From Sphingopyxis witflariensis (lineage in GTDB: Bacteria; Pseudomonadota; Alphaproteobacteria; Sphingomonadales; Sphingomonadaceae): a stretch of DNA of 64,000 bases. Location of the stretch: NCBI RefSeq assembly GCF_002205635.1, contig NZ_NISJ01000003.1, forward strand, positions 365,199 through 429,198. The letters are read 5' to 3'. Both the position numbers and the translations under genes were made by a program. Under the pieces are notes generated by a model. It was not told the DNA's origin. It ran no database searches and was given only the letters and a program-made list of their open reading frames with translations. This document shows positions 9,103-17,038 of this stretch, in pieces. Numbering within the stretch: position 1 is the stretch's first letter; each line of letters begins with the position of its first letter.

Positions 9103-9393
9103 ATGATTGAGGCCGAGGCACGCATCGCTACGATCGAATCGAGTAAATATCTGACGAGACTCGCTGAGGCGTGGGTTCACACTTATCCGGTTCGATATGA
9201 CGCGCTGACAGCCGAAATCCAGCTTCCGGGCGGCGACCTTATATTGACTGCAGACGGCGACAGCCTCTCCTTGAGGCTCGTGGGCAAAGATCGCGAACGT
9301 TTCGATGCAACCAAGGAATCCGTCGCCACGCTTGTTGATCGCGTCGCGGAGCACGACACCGGGGTCCGATGCGTCTGGAATGACATATCATGA
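9103..9393 (+). CDS. DUF2218 domain protein
   Basis: A 96-residue protein of the DUF2218 family: an ARIATIESSKYLTRLAEAWVH N-terminal helix, then a central LILTADGDSLSLRL beta region and a C-terminal helix. No catalytic residues are known for the family, and a single Cys lies near the end. It is cytoplasmic. GGGAG precedes the ATG. It is the first of four closely packed plus-strand genes (DUF2218, thioredoxin-fold, DM13, MFS), probably expressed from the box promoter at 8749. Confidence 0.75.
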   Translation: MIEAEARIATIESSKYLTRLAEAWVHTYPVRYDALTAEIQLPGGDLILTADGDSLSLRLVGKDRERFDATKESVATLVDRVAEHDTGVRCVWNDIS

Positions 9394-9442
9394 TAGCGCG
9401 CACCACTCTGCGCCGCGGTTCTTCATCGCGCTGGAGGATCAG

Positions 9443-9913
9443 ATGAGCATGCTCGAACGACAAGCGCCGGATCTTCGGGTGCAGAAATGGATCGGCGCGG
9501 ACGGAGAAAGCACCGCGCCGCTCAAGCTGCCGGATCTCGGCTCCGGCCCCAAGATCCTGTTCGCCTTCCAGCACTGGTGCCGCGGATGCCATGTGCATGG
9601 CTTCCCGACGCTACAAAGATTGCATAGTGCATTGAGCCCCAGGGGCGTGGGATTTGCGGTGATCCAGACCGTCTTCGAAGGAGCGGATGAAAACACCTTC
9701 GAGAAGCTGCGCGTAAATCAGCTTAAATATGCGCTTCCTCTCGCCTTCGGCCATGACGAACCACCGGCCGGCGCGACATTTCCCACCTTCATGGAGGACT
9801 ATCGCACGCGGGGAACGCCCTGGTTCTCGGTTATCGACGCGGGCGGCCGCATCATTTTCTCGGATTTCCATCTCGATGCGGACAACCTCGTGAAGGACAT
9901 GGAGCTCGAGTAA
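9443..9913 (+). CDS. Thioredoxin-fold protein (TlpA/peroxiredoxin-like) with CxxC
   Basis: 156 residues with a thioredoxin-like core. The redox motif is WCRGCH (Cys46, Cys49) after the ILFAFQHW strand, and the late RGTPWFSVIDAGGRI segment supplies the cis-Pro. No signal peptide is evident, so it should act in the cytoplasm. The start at ATG 9443 follows GGAGGATCAG; longer frames from 9305 overlap the DUF2218 gene and lack such a site. Two bases separate it from the DM13 gene. Likely a thiol-disulfide reductase or peroxidase partner in the stress operon. Confidence 0.8.
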   Translation: MSMLERQAPDLRVQKWIGADGESTAPLKLPDLGSGPKILFAFQHWCRGCHVHGFPTLQRLHSALSPRGVGFAVIQTVFEGADENTFEKLRVNQLKYALPLAFGHDEPPAGATFPTFMEDYRTRGTPWFSVIDAGGRIIFSDFHLDADNLVKDMELE

Positions 9914-9915
9914 TC

Positions 9916-10407
9916 ATGCGGCGCTGGTTCATCCTGACCGCCAGCCATCTCGCGATGCTCGGCATTGGTTTTGCGGCCGGCATTTATACTCTGCCAATCC
10001 TCACCGCGGCCAAGCCGCCGAACCCGGCAGCCTATCAGGCCATCGAAACCGAAACACTCTACACGGGGCGGCTGGCTCGTGATCTCAAAGGCAGCGACCT
10101 GCTGCATTGGGGCGAAGGCGAAGTCCGGTTATCGCGAAGTCGGATCGGTCACATAGGTCATCTCGCACCCGGCCCGGACTACAAGCTCTACCTTGCGCCA
10201 AATTTCGTCGATACGAAAGAAGCCTTCCTGTTGATAAAGGACAGGTCGATCCGCGTGGGCGACGTGAAGACTTTCAACGGCTTTATCGTCGACGTTCCTG
10301 TCGGGATCGATGTTCGCGACTACAACACGGTCGTCATCTGGTGCGAAGCGTTCGACCAGTTCATCAGCGCGGCGGCGTATCGACCGTCGCGTCAGGCGCT
10401 AAAATGA
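9916..10407 (+). CDS. DM13 domain protein, membrane-anchored
   Basis: 163 residues. An N-terminal hydrophobic segment (residues 5-30) serves as a membrane anchor or uncleaved signal, followed by one DM13 domain. Family landmarks are the GPDYKLYLAPNFV stretch, VGDVKTFNGF and YNTVVIWCEAFDQFISAA, which contains the single conserved Cys proposed to be redox active in DM13 domains. The protein is expected to face the periplasm. Its TGA overlaps the ATG of the following MFS gene, so the two are translationally coupled. Function in bacteria is not established; an electron-transfer or redox role fits the neighbours. Confidence 0.8.
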   Translation: MRRWFILTASHLAMLGIGFAAGIYTLPILTAAKPPNPAAYQAIETETLYTGRLARDLKGSDLLHWGEGEVRLSRSRIGHIGHLAPGPDYKLYLAPNFVDTKEAFLLIKDRSIRVGDVKTFNGFIVDVPVGIDVRDYNTVVIWCEAFDQFISAAAYRPSRQALK

Positions 10408-11684
10408 GCCCGGCGATGGATAGCATGCGGTCGGCGGGCCGACGTGGCCTCAAGCTCGCACCCGTGGCGGCGTTGCTGGCGAGCGTCGCGGCGCTGCTGC
10501 TGGGCAATGGTTTGCTGGGTACGCTCCTGATCGTCAGGGCCGGCCAGGAGGGCTTCTCGTCCGGCGCGATCAGCGCGATGATGTCGTTCTACTTTGCGGG
10601 TTTCACGATCGGCGCGCTTATGTTGCCGCGGATCATCGTCGCCGTGGGTCATGTCAGAACCTTTGCCGGCTTTGCAGCTATCGCCTCGATGACTGCCCTT
10701 CTTCATGTCGCGCTCGTGGAACCGATCGCCTGGATCCCGCTTCGCCTGATCACCGGCTTCGCCTATGCGGGCATGATCCTCGCAACGGAGAGCTGGCTCA
10801 ACGCCCATGCAGTGCCATCCACGCGCGGACAGCTCCTGTCGATCTTCGGAGTCGTCTCGATGGGCTCATGGGCCATCGGCCAGGCCTTGCTCAACGTCGC
10901 CCCGCCGGCAGACATGACCTTGTTCCTTATCGTTTCGCTGTTGATTTCCGCGGCGGTGGTTCCGATCACCTTGCTACCCAGCCATCCGCCGGCGCAGGTG
11001 ACACAGGAACGGGTCGCGTTCAGCGAGCTTGTCCGCGCATCGCCGCTCGCCGCGGCTGGCGCTTTCCTCGCCGGCCTGGCTATCGGCGGTTTTTGGGGCA
11101 TGGGCCCGAACTTCGCGCAGAGGATCGGACTCGACGTGGGCGGCATCTCCGCTTTCATGGCTGCGGTGCTGGGTGGGACGCTTCTCTTGCAGTGGCCCCT
11201 GGGCTGGCTTTCGGATCGCGTGCCGCGGAACCTTGTCATCGCCGCTGCGGCCCTGGCGTCCGCGGCGGCGGCCGTCGGCGTCGCCTTTGCGGTGGAGGCG
11301 CCCCTGCCCCTGCTCCTCGCGGCGGGCGCGCTGTTCGGCGGCTTTGGCATCCCGATCTATTCCCTGTGTCTCGCGGTCGCCAACGACGATCTTCCGGCCG
11401 GGCGGCTGCTCGGTACCGCCCGCGGGCTTCTGCTGCTCAACGGGATCGGGACAGCCGCCGGCCCCCTTATCGGGGGAGCTGCGATGAATATCGCCGGCCC
11501 CGGTGGCCTGTTCCTTTATGCGTCCGCATTGCTTGCCATATTGGCGGTGTTGGCCATCGGGCGCAGGCAGCCAAGGCGCCGCATCGACGCCAAGGCTGCC
11601 CGCTCTCCAAGCACACCGATGATCACGGGATCTCTTGATGTGATGATATGCATGGAGTCAGAGGTGAAGGGCGCCCGGCACTAG
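10404..11684 (+). CDS. MFS transporter (YcaD type)
   Basis: 426 residues with about 12 hydrophobic segments, in the inner membrane. An ATESWLNAHAVPSTRG segment near residue 130 and PLGWLSDRVPRN in the second half are typical of YcaD-like major facilitator proteins. The start ATG at 10404 overlaps the DM13 stop (ATGA); the longer frame from 10107 is only the reading frame extended backwards through DM13. The substrate is unknown; the context suggests export of a toxic compound or stress metabolite. It ends 22 bp before the convergent Gre-like gene. Confidence 0.85.
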   Translation: MSPAMDSMRSAGRRGLKLAPVAALLASVAALLLGNGLLGTLLIVRAGQEGFSSGAISAMMSFYFAGFTIGALMLPRIIVAVGHVRTFAGFAAIASMTALLHVALVEPIAWIPLRLITGFAYAGMILATESWLNAHAVPSTRGQLLSIFGVVSMGSWAIGQALLNVAPPADMTLFLIVSLLISAAVVPITLLPSHPPAQVTQERVAFSELVRASPLAAAGAFLAGLAIGGFWGMGPNFAQRIGLDVGGISAFMAAVLGGTLLLQWPLGWLSDRVPRNLVIAAAALASAAAAVGVAFAVEAPLPLLLAAGALFGGFGIPIYSLCLAVANDDLPAGRLLGTARGLLLLNGIGTAAGPLIGGAAMNIAGPGGLFLYASALLAILAVLAIGRRQPRRRIDAKAARSPSTPMITGSLDVMICMESEVKGARH

Positions 11685-11706
11685 CGCGCCGGCTGCACCA
11701 GGCGTT

Positions 11707-12156
11707 CTATTCGACATTTTCTACGATGAGGTCCCGGCCGTTGAACTGCACGGTCTCTCCTGCTCGCGCGCCTTCGATCGCCTCGAAGATCGGCGCCATC
11801 GTGGAAATACCCATGAACTCACGCCCATCGCAGGTGAACTGGCTCGTTGACACTGCGATCACGAAATGGCGCCCCGACAGTTTGATGACAGCACCCTCCT
11901 CCACTGCCGACTTGGGGCCGAAGTCGATCGTCCTGAGCTTTTCAAGTTTATCGGCATAGTCATGCAATGTGTCGTCAAGCGCTTCAGCCAAGTCGCTCGC
12001 GACTTCGGCCTGGGCCTGCTCGTCATTCTCGATCGGTTCGCTCCGATCCAGCCGCGCGATGGAAACATAATCCAGATAATTGGTGCGAGCGCTATGCAAA
12101 GCGGCGGTCTCCAGCGAAAGCATGGTTTCGCGGATGTGGCTTTTATTCCAGTTCAT
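11707..12156 (-). CDS. GreA/GreB C-terminal-like protein
   Basis: About 149 residues. The N-terminal half is an acidic helical region rich in Glu, Asp and Gln. The C-terminal half (GAVIKLSGRHFVIAVSTSQF...FMGISTMAPIFEAIEGARAGETVQFNGRD) resembles the C-terminal domain of transcript-cleavage factors GreA/GreB. The classic acidic pair of the Gre coiled-coil tip cannot be placed with confidence, so it may bind RNA polymerase without cleavage activity. GTG and ATG codons cluster at 12156-12162; the start is uncertain by two codons. It lies 84 bp downstream of the next gene on the same strand. Confidence 0.55.
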   Translation of the reverse strand: MNWNKSHIRETMLSLETAALHSARTNYLDYVSIARLDRSEPIENDEQAQAEVASDLAEALDDTLHDYADKLEKLRTIDFGPKSAVEEGAVIKLSGRHFVIAVSTSQFTCDGREFMGISTMAPIFEAIEGARAGETVQFNGRDLIVENVE

Positions 12157-12239
12157 CATCACCTCGTTGTGTTGCGATAGTTTGATTGTCGGCGTGTCGG
12201 CCCTCCCCGCGGAAGGGGCCTCAATGTCTTGCTGACCCG

Positions 12240-12812
12240 CTATTCGTCGCTCGGGGCGTCATCTCCCTGATAGGGCGCCCTGATCAGCCGGGAATCCCGA
12301 ATGATGCTTGTCACAAGCCACACATAGGATTGCTCGGCGGTATCGAAGCCGAGAATGCTGAAGGCGCCGCCGAAAGGGCATGGCGGGAAGTCCGGATAAC
12401 CCTCCCGCAGCACATAACGCTCGGGATCGCGGTCAAACTCATTCTTGTAGACTTTGCGCAGGCCGTGCTTGCTTGGGACATCCTCGTCACCCGCCGACGT
12501 CGTTTGCCGATCCGCGACTAGCCGCTCGGAAAGGTCGCGGTGACAGATTTCATCGAACACATCGAACGCGTCGATCAACAGGCCTTTATGATTGGTCGCC
12601 GGATCGGTAATCGCGTAGATATTGGACGCGTCTTCCCCATCATCCCCGCTTTCGAGGCGTAAAGCCGCGTCGACGATTATGCCGCACGGATCGAGGGTCG
12701 AGCCCAGTTCAAGATCGACGAGATGGCCGTCCTTGACGCGGTATTCGCGGTCGTAGCCCTTCGCGACGAAGGACTGGACTGCGGCTAGGACGTCGGTCAC
12801 TTGGGATGTCAT
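12240..12812 (-). CDS. Hypothetical protein related to small PRPP-synthetase-annotated proteins
   Basis: About 190 residues, acidic, without membrane segments. Residues 5-95 (VQSFVAKGYDREYRVKDGHL...DASNIYAITDPATNHKGLLIDAFDVFDE) resemble short proteins that databases often label phosphoribosylpyrophosphate synthetase, without the catalytic PRPP loop. The second half, with EGYPDFPPCPFGGAFSILGF, is not familiar. The start at ATG 12812 is supported by AAGGTG; an ATG at 12845 would add 11 residues. Same strand as corA and the Gre-like gene, probably one transcript. Function unknown. Confidence 0.6.
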   Translation of the reverse strand: MTSQVTDVLAAVQSFVAKGYDREYRVKDGHLVDLELGSTLDPCGIIVDAALRLESGDDGEDASNIYAITDPATNHKGLLIDAFDVFDEICHRDLSERLVADRQTTSAGDEDVPSKHGLRKVYKNEFDRDPERYVLREGYPDFPPCPFGGAFSILGFDTAEQSYVWLVTSIIRDSRLIRAPYQGDDAPSDE

Positions 12813-12907
12813 TGGTGCACCTTGGTTTTGCATGGCATTGGACATGCTCTAATATGAGGTACGCTGTCGCCACTCAGATGTGGGAGATGAAAAGCGACGC
12901 GCGCTGT

Positions 12908-13876
12908 TCATATCCACTTGGCCTTCTTGAACCGGACGAACAGGTACAGGCAGAACATCGTCATCAGCCCGAGTACGACAAAATAGCCATAGGTCGTGTC
13001 GAGCTCGGGCATATTTCTGAAGTTCATGCCATAAATCCCGGCGATAGCCGTCGGCACCGCCAATATGGCCGCCCAAGCCGCTAGCTGGCGCGTGGTTACG
13101 CCCGTTCTTTGCGCTTCCAGCAGGCTGCTGAATTCAAAGACGGTGGATAAGACCTGCAGGAGCCCATCGACCATGGTCTGCACGCGATCGACATGATCCG
13201 CGACGTCGCTGAAATAGGGTCTGATTTCTGAACTGATGCAGGGGAAATGGCCTCGGACGAGTTTCCGGACCAGTTCAGCCATGGCGCTGAGGGTGCGCTG
13301 GAAGCGGGTGAGTTCGCTTCTCAACCCGAAGATGCGGTCGATTTCTTCGCGTCCGAGGAAGTCGTCGAGCGATCGTTTTTCCATCGCCAGAACGTCATCC
13401 TCGATCATTTCGAAGATGGGAAGATATTGATCGACGATCCGGTGCAGGATCGCATGCAGCACATAATCGACACCCTTGCCGAAAAGTGTTGGCGAAGCCT
13501 CGAGTTGCTCGCGAAGATTGCCGAGCGCTCCGCCGTTGCCGTGCCGTACGCTGATGAGATGGTTGTGACCGGTGAAGATCGCCATCTTGCCGTAGCGGAT
13601 CCGGTCGCCGTCGAGTTCGGCGGTTTGAGCGACGACATATAGCTCGTCATTATAAGCTTCGAGCTTGGGCGGACAGAGCGGGTGCATCGCATTGTCGATC
13701 GCCAACGGATGGAGATTATACGTCGTCTGGATCGCGCTGAGTTCGTCGGCGGTGGGCTCGCTCAGTGCTATCCAGCAGAAGCCCGAGCGGTCTTGGTTTA
13801 GCTCGACACACTCATCAAGCGCGATTTCACGGACGCGTTTGCCTTCATTATAATAATATGCGGCGATGATGCTCAT
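12908..13876 (-). CDS. corA: CorA-family magnesium/divalent-cation transporter
   Basis: 322 residues. A long cytoplasmic alpha/beta N-terminal part is followed by two C-terminal transmembrane helices joined by the pore signature YGMNF (near residue 290). The last residues (FVRFKKAKWI) are basic, as usual for CorA. A pentameric inner-membrane channel for Mg2+, sometimes Co2+ or Ni2+. The start ATG at 13876 overlaps the stop of the GST gene (ATGA), implying coupling. The longer frame from 13942 overlaps GST. It is probably a second copy carried by the island. Confidence 0.9.
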   Translation of the reverse strand: MSIIAAYYYNEGKRVREIALDECVELNQDRSGFCWIALSEPTADELSAIQTTYNLHPLAIDNAMHPLCPPKLEAYNDELYVVAQTAELDGDRIRYGKMAIFTGHNHLISVRHGNGGALGNLREQLEASPTLFGKGVDYVLHAILHRIVDQYLPIFEMIEDDVLAMEKRSLDDFLGREEIDRIFGLRSELTRFQRTLSAMAELVRKLVRGHFPCISSEIRPYFSDVADHVDRVQTMVDGLLQVLSTVFEFSSLLEAQRTGVTTRQLAAWAAILAVPTAIAGIYGMNFRNMPELDTTYGYFVVLGLMTMFCLYLFVRFKKAKWI

Positions 13877-14577
13877 GCTGGCCTCGCAGGGATGTGCAGG
13901 CCGCGCTGCACCGCCGGCCGGGCCAGTCCGCGTCCGAGCCATGCCTGGATGTTCGCATAATCGCCGAGGCCGAGAATGTCGCCGGCCGCATAGACTTCGA
14001 CCAGCGCGTTCACCCAGCCGAGCGTCGCGATATCCGCGATCGAATAATCGTCGACAAGCCAGTCGCGGCCTTCGAGCTGGCGGTCCAGAACCCCGAGCAG
14101 ACGCTTGGATTCGTCGATAAAGCGCTGCCGAGGCCGCTTGTCCTCATAATCCTTACCGGCAAATCGCAGGAAAAAGCCAAGCTGGCCGAAGGTCGGCCCG
14201 ACGCCGGCCACTTGAAAGAATACCCAGGCCAGCGTCTCGTAACGCTGGGCGGGAGCGGTGGAGATTAGCTGGCCCGTTTTGTCAGCCAGGTAGAGGAGGA
14301 TCGCACCCGATTCCCATACCGCAATGGGTTCCCCGTCAGGGCCAGATGGATCGATGATCGCGGGAATGCGGCCGTTGGGGTTCAACGATAGGAACGCTGG
14401 GTCCTTCGACTCGTTGTTCGAGATATCGACCAGGTGGGGTTCGTACGCCAGGCCGGTCTCCTCGAGCATGATCGAGACCTTGACGCCATTGGGGGTGGGA
14501 GCGGCGTAGAGTTGCAGGCGATCGGGATGCAATGCCGGCCAGCGCTGCGTGATCGGAAAGGACGAGAGGTCTGGCAT
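13873..14577 (-). CDS. Glutathione S-transferase family protein (YfcG/YghU-like)
   Basis: 234 residues. A thioredoxin-like N-terminal domain begins LQLYAAPTPNGVKVSIML, where the TPNG motif replaces a catalytic Tyr/Ser, as in YfcG/YghU disulfide-bond reductases. NPNGRIPAIIDP and VWESGAILLYLA form the glutathione site, and the C-terminal helical domain ends with DYSIADIATLGWV. It probably reduces disulfides with glutathione in the cytoplasm. It lies downstream of msrA across 138 bp containing a perfect stem-loop, and overlaps corA. Confidence 0.87.
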   Translation of the reverse strand: MPDLSSFPITQRWPALHPDRLQLYAAPTPNGVKVSIMLEETGLAYEPHLVDISNNESKDPAFLSLNPNGRIPAIIDPSGPDGEPIAVWESGAILLYLADKTGQLISTAPAQRYETLAWVFFQVAGVGPTFGQLGFFLRFAGKDYEDKRPRQRFIDESKRLLGVLDRQLEGRDWLVDDYSIADIATLGWVNALVEVYAAGDILGLGDYANIQAWLGRGLARPAVQRGLHIPARPA

Positions 14578-14642
14578 AATCTGCGATCCTGTGCTGCGAT
14601 GGCGACTATATGGACCGACCCGCCGCTCCGCAGCAGGGTTCG

Positions 14643-14671
14643 ATGACCGCGTCGTTGTACGACGCGGTCAT
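14643..14671. repeat. Perfect 12-bp stem-loop between msrA and the GST gene
   Basis: ATGACCGCGTCG, a 5-nt loop TTGTA, then CGACGCGGTCAT. No T-run follows on the minus strand, so it is not a classical terminator; it may act as an mRNA processing or stability element, or as a protein-binding palindrome. Confidence 0.6.
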
Positions 14672-14715
14672 GAAAATTGCGAACGGGATCGGCGGAGCGC
14701 CAACGGCAGTGAAGC

Positions 14716-15255
14716 CTAGTGGGCTGCCGTCCCCGCAGCCGGCTCCTCGTCGTCGACCTTTTGGCGCTTCGGAAGCACCCAGCCGGGACGGACGAAGTGG
14801 CATGTGTAGCCGCCCGGGCGTTTCTCGAGATAATCCTGATGGTCCGGCTCGGCCTCCCAGAAATCGCCGACCGGCACGACCTCTGTCACCACCTTGCCTT
14901 CCCACAGCCCGGAGGCATCCACGTCGGCGATCGTGTCCTCGGCGACGCGCTTCTGCTCTTCGTCGACGTAATAAATACCCGACCGGTAGGACAGCCCGAT
15001 GTCACCGCCCTGGCGGTTCTTCGTCGTCGGATCGTGGATCTGAAAGAAATATTCCAGAATGTTCCGGTAGCTGGTCACAGCCGGGTCGTAGATGATCTCG
15101 ATCCCCTCGGCATGCGTGCCGTGATTGCGATAGGTGGCGTCCGGAACGTCGCCGCCGGTGTAGCCGACACGCGTCGATACGATGCCGGGCTGCTTGCGGA
15201 TCAGATCCTGCATGCCCCAGAAACATCCGCCTGCGAGAACAGCGCGCTGATGCAT
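14716..15255 (-). CDS. msrA: Peptide-methionine (S)-S-oxide reductase
   Basis: 179 residues. The catalytic motif GGCFWG is near the N-terminus (Cys at residue 11), with [21 protein letters not shown] and YHRHQ-like downstream elements including [20 protein letters not shown]. It reduces methionine-S-sulfoxide in oxidised proteins using thioredoxin. The start ATG follows the msrB stop by one base. The C-terminal tail after residue 160 ([19 protein letters not shown]) is acidic and variable. Likely repairs protein methionines after peroxide or hypochlorite exposure. Confidence 0.93.
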   Translation of the reverse strand: MHQRAVLAGGCFWGMQDLIRKQPGIVSTRVGYTGGDVPDATYRNHGTHAEGIEIIYDPAVTSYRNILEYFFQIHDPTTKNRQGGDIGLSYRSGIYYVDEEQKRVAEDTIADVDASGLWEGKVVTEVVPVGDFWEAEPDHQDYLEKRPGGYTCHFVRPGWVLPKRQKVDDEEPAAGTAAH

Positions 15256-15256
15256 G

Positions 15257-15700
15257 TCAGCCCTCCTCTACCTGATCGAGATATTCGCCATATCCTTCGC
15301 TCTCCATCTCCTCGCGTGGAATGAAGCGAAGCGACGCGGAATTGATGCAGTAGCGCAAACCTCCGCGATCTGAGGGACCGTCCGGGAACACATGACCGAG
15401 ATGGCTGTCGGCGTGCACCGATCTGACTTCCGTCCGCACCATACCGTGCGCGTCATCGCGCAGCTCGTTCACATTTGCTGCGACGATCGGCTTGGTGAAG
15501 CTTGGCCAGCCAGAACCCGAGTCGAATTTGTCGGCCGAGGCGAACAACGGCTCCCCCGAAACGATATCGACGTAGATCCCCGGCTCCTTGTTGGCGTCAT
15601 ACTCTCCCGTGAAGGGCCGTTCGGTGCCAGACTCCTGGGTGACGCGGCGTTGCTCCGCGGTGAGGCGATCAACAGCTTCTTGCGACTTTTCGAACTTCAT
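15257..15700 (-). CDS. msrB: Peptide-methionine (R)-S-oxide reductase, zinc-less form
   Basis: 147 residues. [10 protein letters not shown] and the catalytic Cys in [13 protein letters not shown] are present. The two CxxC zinc-binding pairs of the E. coli enzyme are absent: the segment reads [15 protein letters not shown], as in MsrB domains that bind no zinc. It reduces methionine-R-sulfoxide and complements MsrA, whose gene follows one base later. It is the first gene after the box promoter at 15765-15818, and probably leads the operon msrB-msrA-GST-corA-12240-11707. Confidence 0.93.
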   Translation of the reverse strand: MKFEKSQEAVDRLTAEQRRVTQESGTERPFTGEYDANKEPGIYVDIVSGEPLFASADKFDSGSGWPSFTKPIVAANVNELRDDAHGMVRTEVRSVHADSHLGHVFPDGPSDRGGLRYCINSASLRFIPREEMESEGYGEYLDQVEEG

Positions 15701-15764
15701 GATTGTCTCCGATTTCGATCTGAGAGGGCCTAGACGCCGCTTATCGTGTCAGTCACTGCGCCGA

Positions 15765-15818
15765 CTATCGCAGTGCGCCCGGGATTTATCCAATAGGCTG
15801 TGTCTATAGTTTCCATAG
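15765..15818 (-). promoter_or_regulatory. LysR-type box promoter for msrB-msrA (site d)
   Basis: Minus strand: perfect box CTATGGAAACTATAG (15818-15804), 10 nt, TTGGAT (15793-15788), 17 nt, CGATAG (15770-15765). It is nearly identical, in inverted orientation, to the promoter at 16919-16972 on the other side of the LysR gene, through the core promoter and beyond. Confidence 0.7.
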
Positions 15819-15842
15819 CATGGATGCCTTGCTCAACTTGGC

Positions 15843-16718
15843 TCAATTCCACGCGTAGCCGGCTGCCAACTGGGCGATCTTCCGTATCTCGACGGGTGCC
15901 GTGGACCCCGACACCGTCGCGATCACGATTTCGCGCTCCAGGGCAAATCCCTCGATCGGCCGCGTAACGAGACCGGGCGCCGTGGCCGACCGCTCCGGAA
16001 GAATACATATGGCGGTGCCATCGGCGACGAAGTGTTGCACCCAGTCCTCGCGGTCCGATCGAAAGCGGGGCTGCATGAGCAGATCCTGCCGCGCGAAGTG
16101 ATCGAGGATCTGATCGCGAAACTCGCATGTCAGCCGATCGACGAAAGGATACTCGATCAGCTCTTCGCTGCGCACGATTTCGCTGGCTGCCAAGGGATGG
16201 TTTGCGGAACAGCCGAGCACGAAGCGCTCCCTGAATAGCGAATGCACATCGAGCTTACGTTCGGGCTTTGTCTCGCGCGGCATGATGCAGGCGTGATATT
16301 TTCCGGACAGGATGTCCGAGGTGTCCTCGTTCGGCTGAAGCGCGTGCAGCTTGATTTCGATCGATGGCACCTCTGCAAAGGCACTCTCGAAAAACGCAGC
16401 AAATTCCTGCGGTCCCACGGTGGACGCGACGGCGACATCCAGAACGCGGCGCATGCCCATCGCCCAGTTCTCGGAGTGATTGCGAACGCTTCGCATCGCC
16501 GTCAGCACGCGCCGGAACTCTATCTCGACATCCCGGCCAAGACCGGTCAGCCGACTGTTCTTCCCGTCGCGATGGATCAGCGGCCCGCCAAGCTCCTCTT
16601 CCAGGCGGCGGATCGCGCGGGTCAGGCTCGGCTGCGACACACCGCTCAGGCGAGCAGCCGCCGTGAAATTCAGCGTCTCGGCCAAGTTGATGAAATAGCT
16701 GACCTGATTGAGTTCCAT
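15843..16718 (-). CDS. LysR-family transcriptional regulator
   Basis: About 291 residues. The N-terminal winged helix-turn-helix begins MELNQVSYFINLAETLNFTAAARLSGVSQPSLTRAIRRLEEELG, followed by an effector-binding domain. I chose ATG at 16718 because it starts exactly at the family N-terminus; the frame stays open to 16937 but runs through the promoter elements. No Cys pair of the OxyR type is obvious in the ligand domain. Box promoters flank the gene on both sides in inverted orientation, which makes it the best candidate to bind the CTAT-N7-ATAG boxes. Its own promoter carries two MarR-type palindromes. Confidence 0.88.
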   Translation of the reverse strand: MELNQVSYFINLAETLNFTAAARLSGVSQPSLTRAIRRLEEELGGPLIHRDGKNSRLTGLGRDVEIEFRRVLTAMRSVRNHSENWAMGMRRVLDVAVASTVGPQEFAAFFESAFAEVPSIEIKLHALQPNEDTSDILSGKYHACIMPRETKPERKLDVHSLFRERFVLGCSANHPLAASEIVRSEELIEYPFVDRLTCEFRDQILDHFARQDLLMQPRFRSDREDWVQHFVADGTAICILPERSATAPGLVTRPIEGFALEREIVIATVSGSTAPVEIRKIAQLAAGYAWN

Positions 16719-16788
16719 AGTCCGTCGATCCATGCGCCTGACTGATGCTTCTTCCGAAAGACCGCGTTCCTGGGAGAGGCGGAATAAG

Positions 16789-16805
16789 TATGCGCGACGC
16801 ATATA
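16789..16805. promoter_or_regulatory. TATGCGC-type palindrome over the -10 region of lysR
   Basis: TATGCGCGACGCATATA. Read on the minus strand, TATATG (16805-16800) is a plausible lysR -10 element, placed 17 nt after TAGACA (16828-16823). Binding here would block lysR transcription. Confidence 0.55.
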
Positions 16806-16826
16806 ATCATTATGGTGCGCCTTGTC

Positions 16827-16845
16827 TATATGCGCCGCGCATATA
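16827..16845. promoter_or_regulatory. TATGCGC-type palindrome at the -35 region of lysR
   Basis: TATATGCGCCGCGCATATA, a near-perfect palindrome bordering the proposed lysR -35 element TAGACA. Closely related copies lie at 16789 and 22412, and a weaker one at 21307 at the start of the MarR gene. Confidence 0.6.
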
Positions 16846-16918
16846 AAATTTGTCGCGAAACGATGCTTGGAGATGCGCTCCGCTCCATCTGGGGACCACG
16901 ACACGAAGAGCGTCGCCG

Positions 16919-16972
16919 CTATCGAAACTATAGACACAGCCGATTGGATAAATCCTGCGCGCGCTGCGATAG
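16919..16972 (+). promoter_or_regulatory. LysR-type box promoter for the hydrolase-OsmC gene (site e)
   Basis: Plus strand: box CTATCGAAACTATAG (16919-16933), 10 nt, TTGGAT (16944-16949), 17 nt, CGATAG (16967-16972). The predicted leader is about 60 nt. Confidence 0.68.
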
Positions 16973-17038
16973 TCAGTGCAATGGCCAGCGCATAAGCGGC
17001 AGCGTATCGGGTGCCCCTCAGGATAATGAGAGCCTTCT

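Larger units (their letters stand above)
16719..17038. other. Divergent control region between the lysR and osmC-fusion genes
   Basis: 320 bp without a gene. From left to right it holds two palindromes of the TATGCGC type over the lysR promoter, then the inverted LysR-type box promoter that reads towards the hydrolase-OsmC gene. Confidence 0.6.

Noticed and set aside
12186..12610. Plus-strand frames opposite the 190-residue hypothetical gene
   Set aside because: No ribosome-binding sites or family features; the minus-strand gene is better supported.
16719..16937. N-terminal extension of the lysR frame
   Set aside because: It runs through the palindromes and promoter; the LysR fold starts exactly at ATG 16718.
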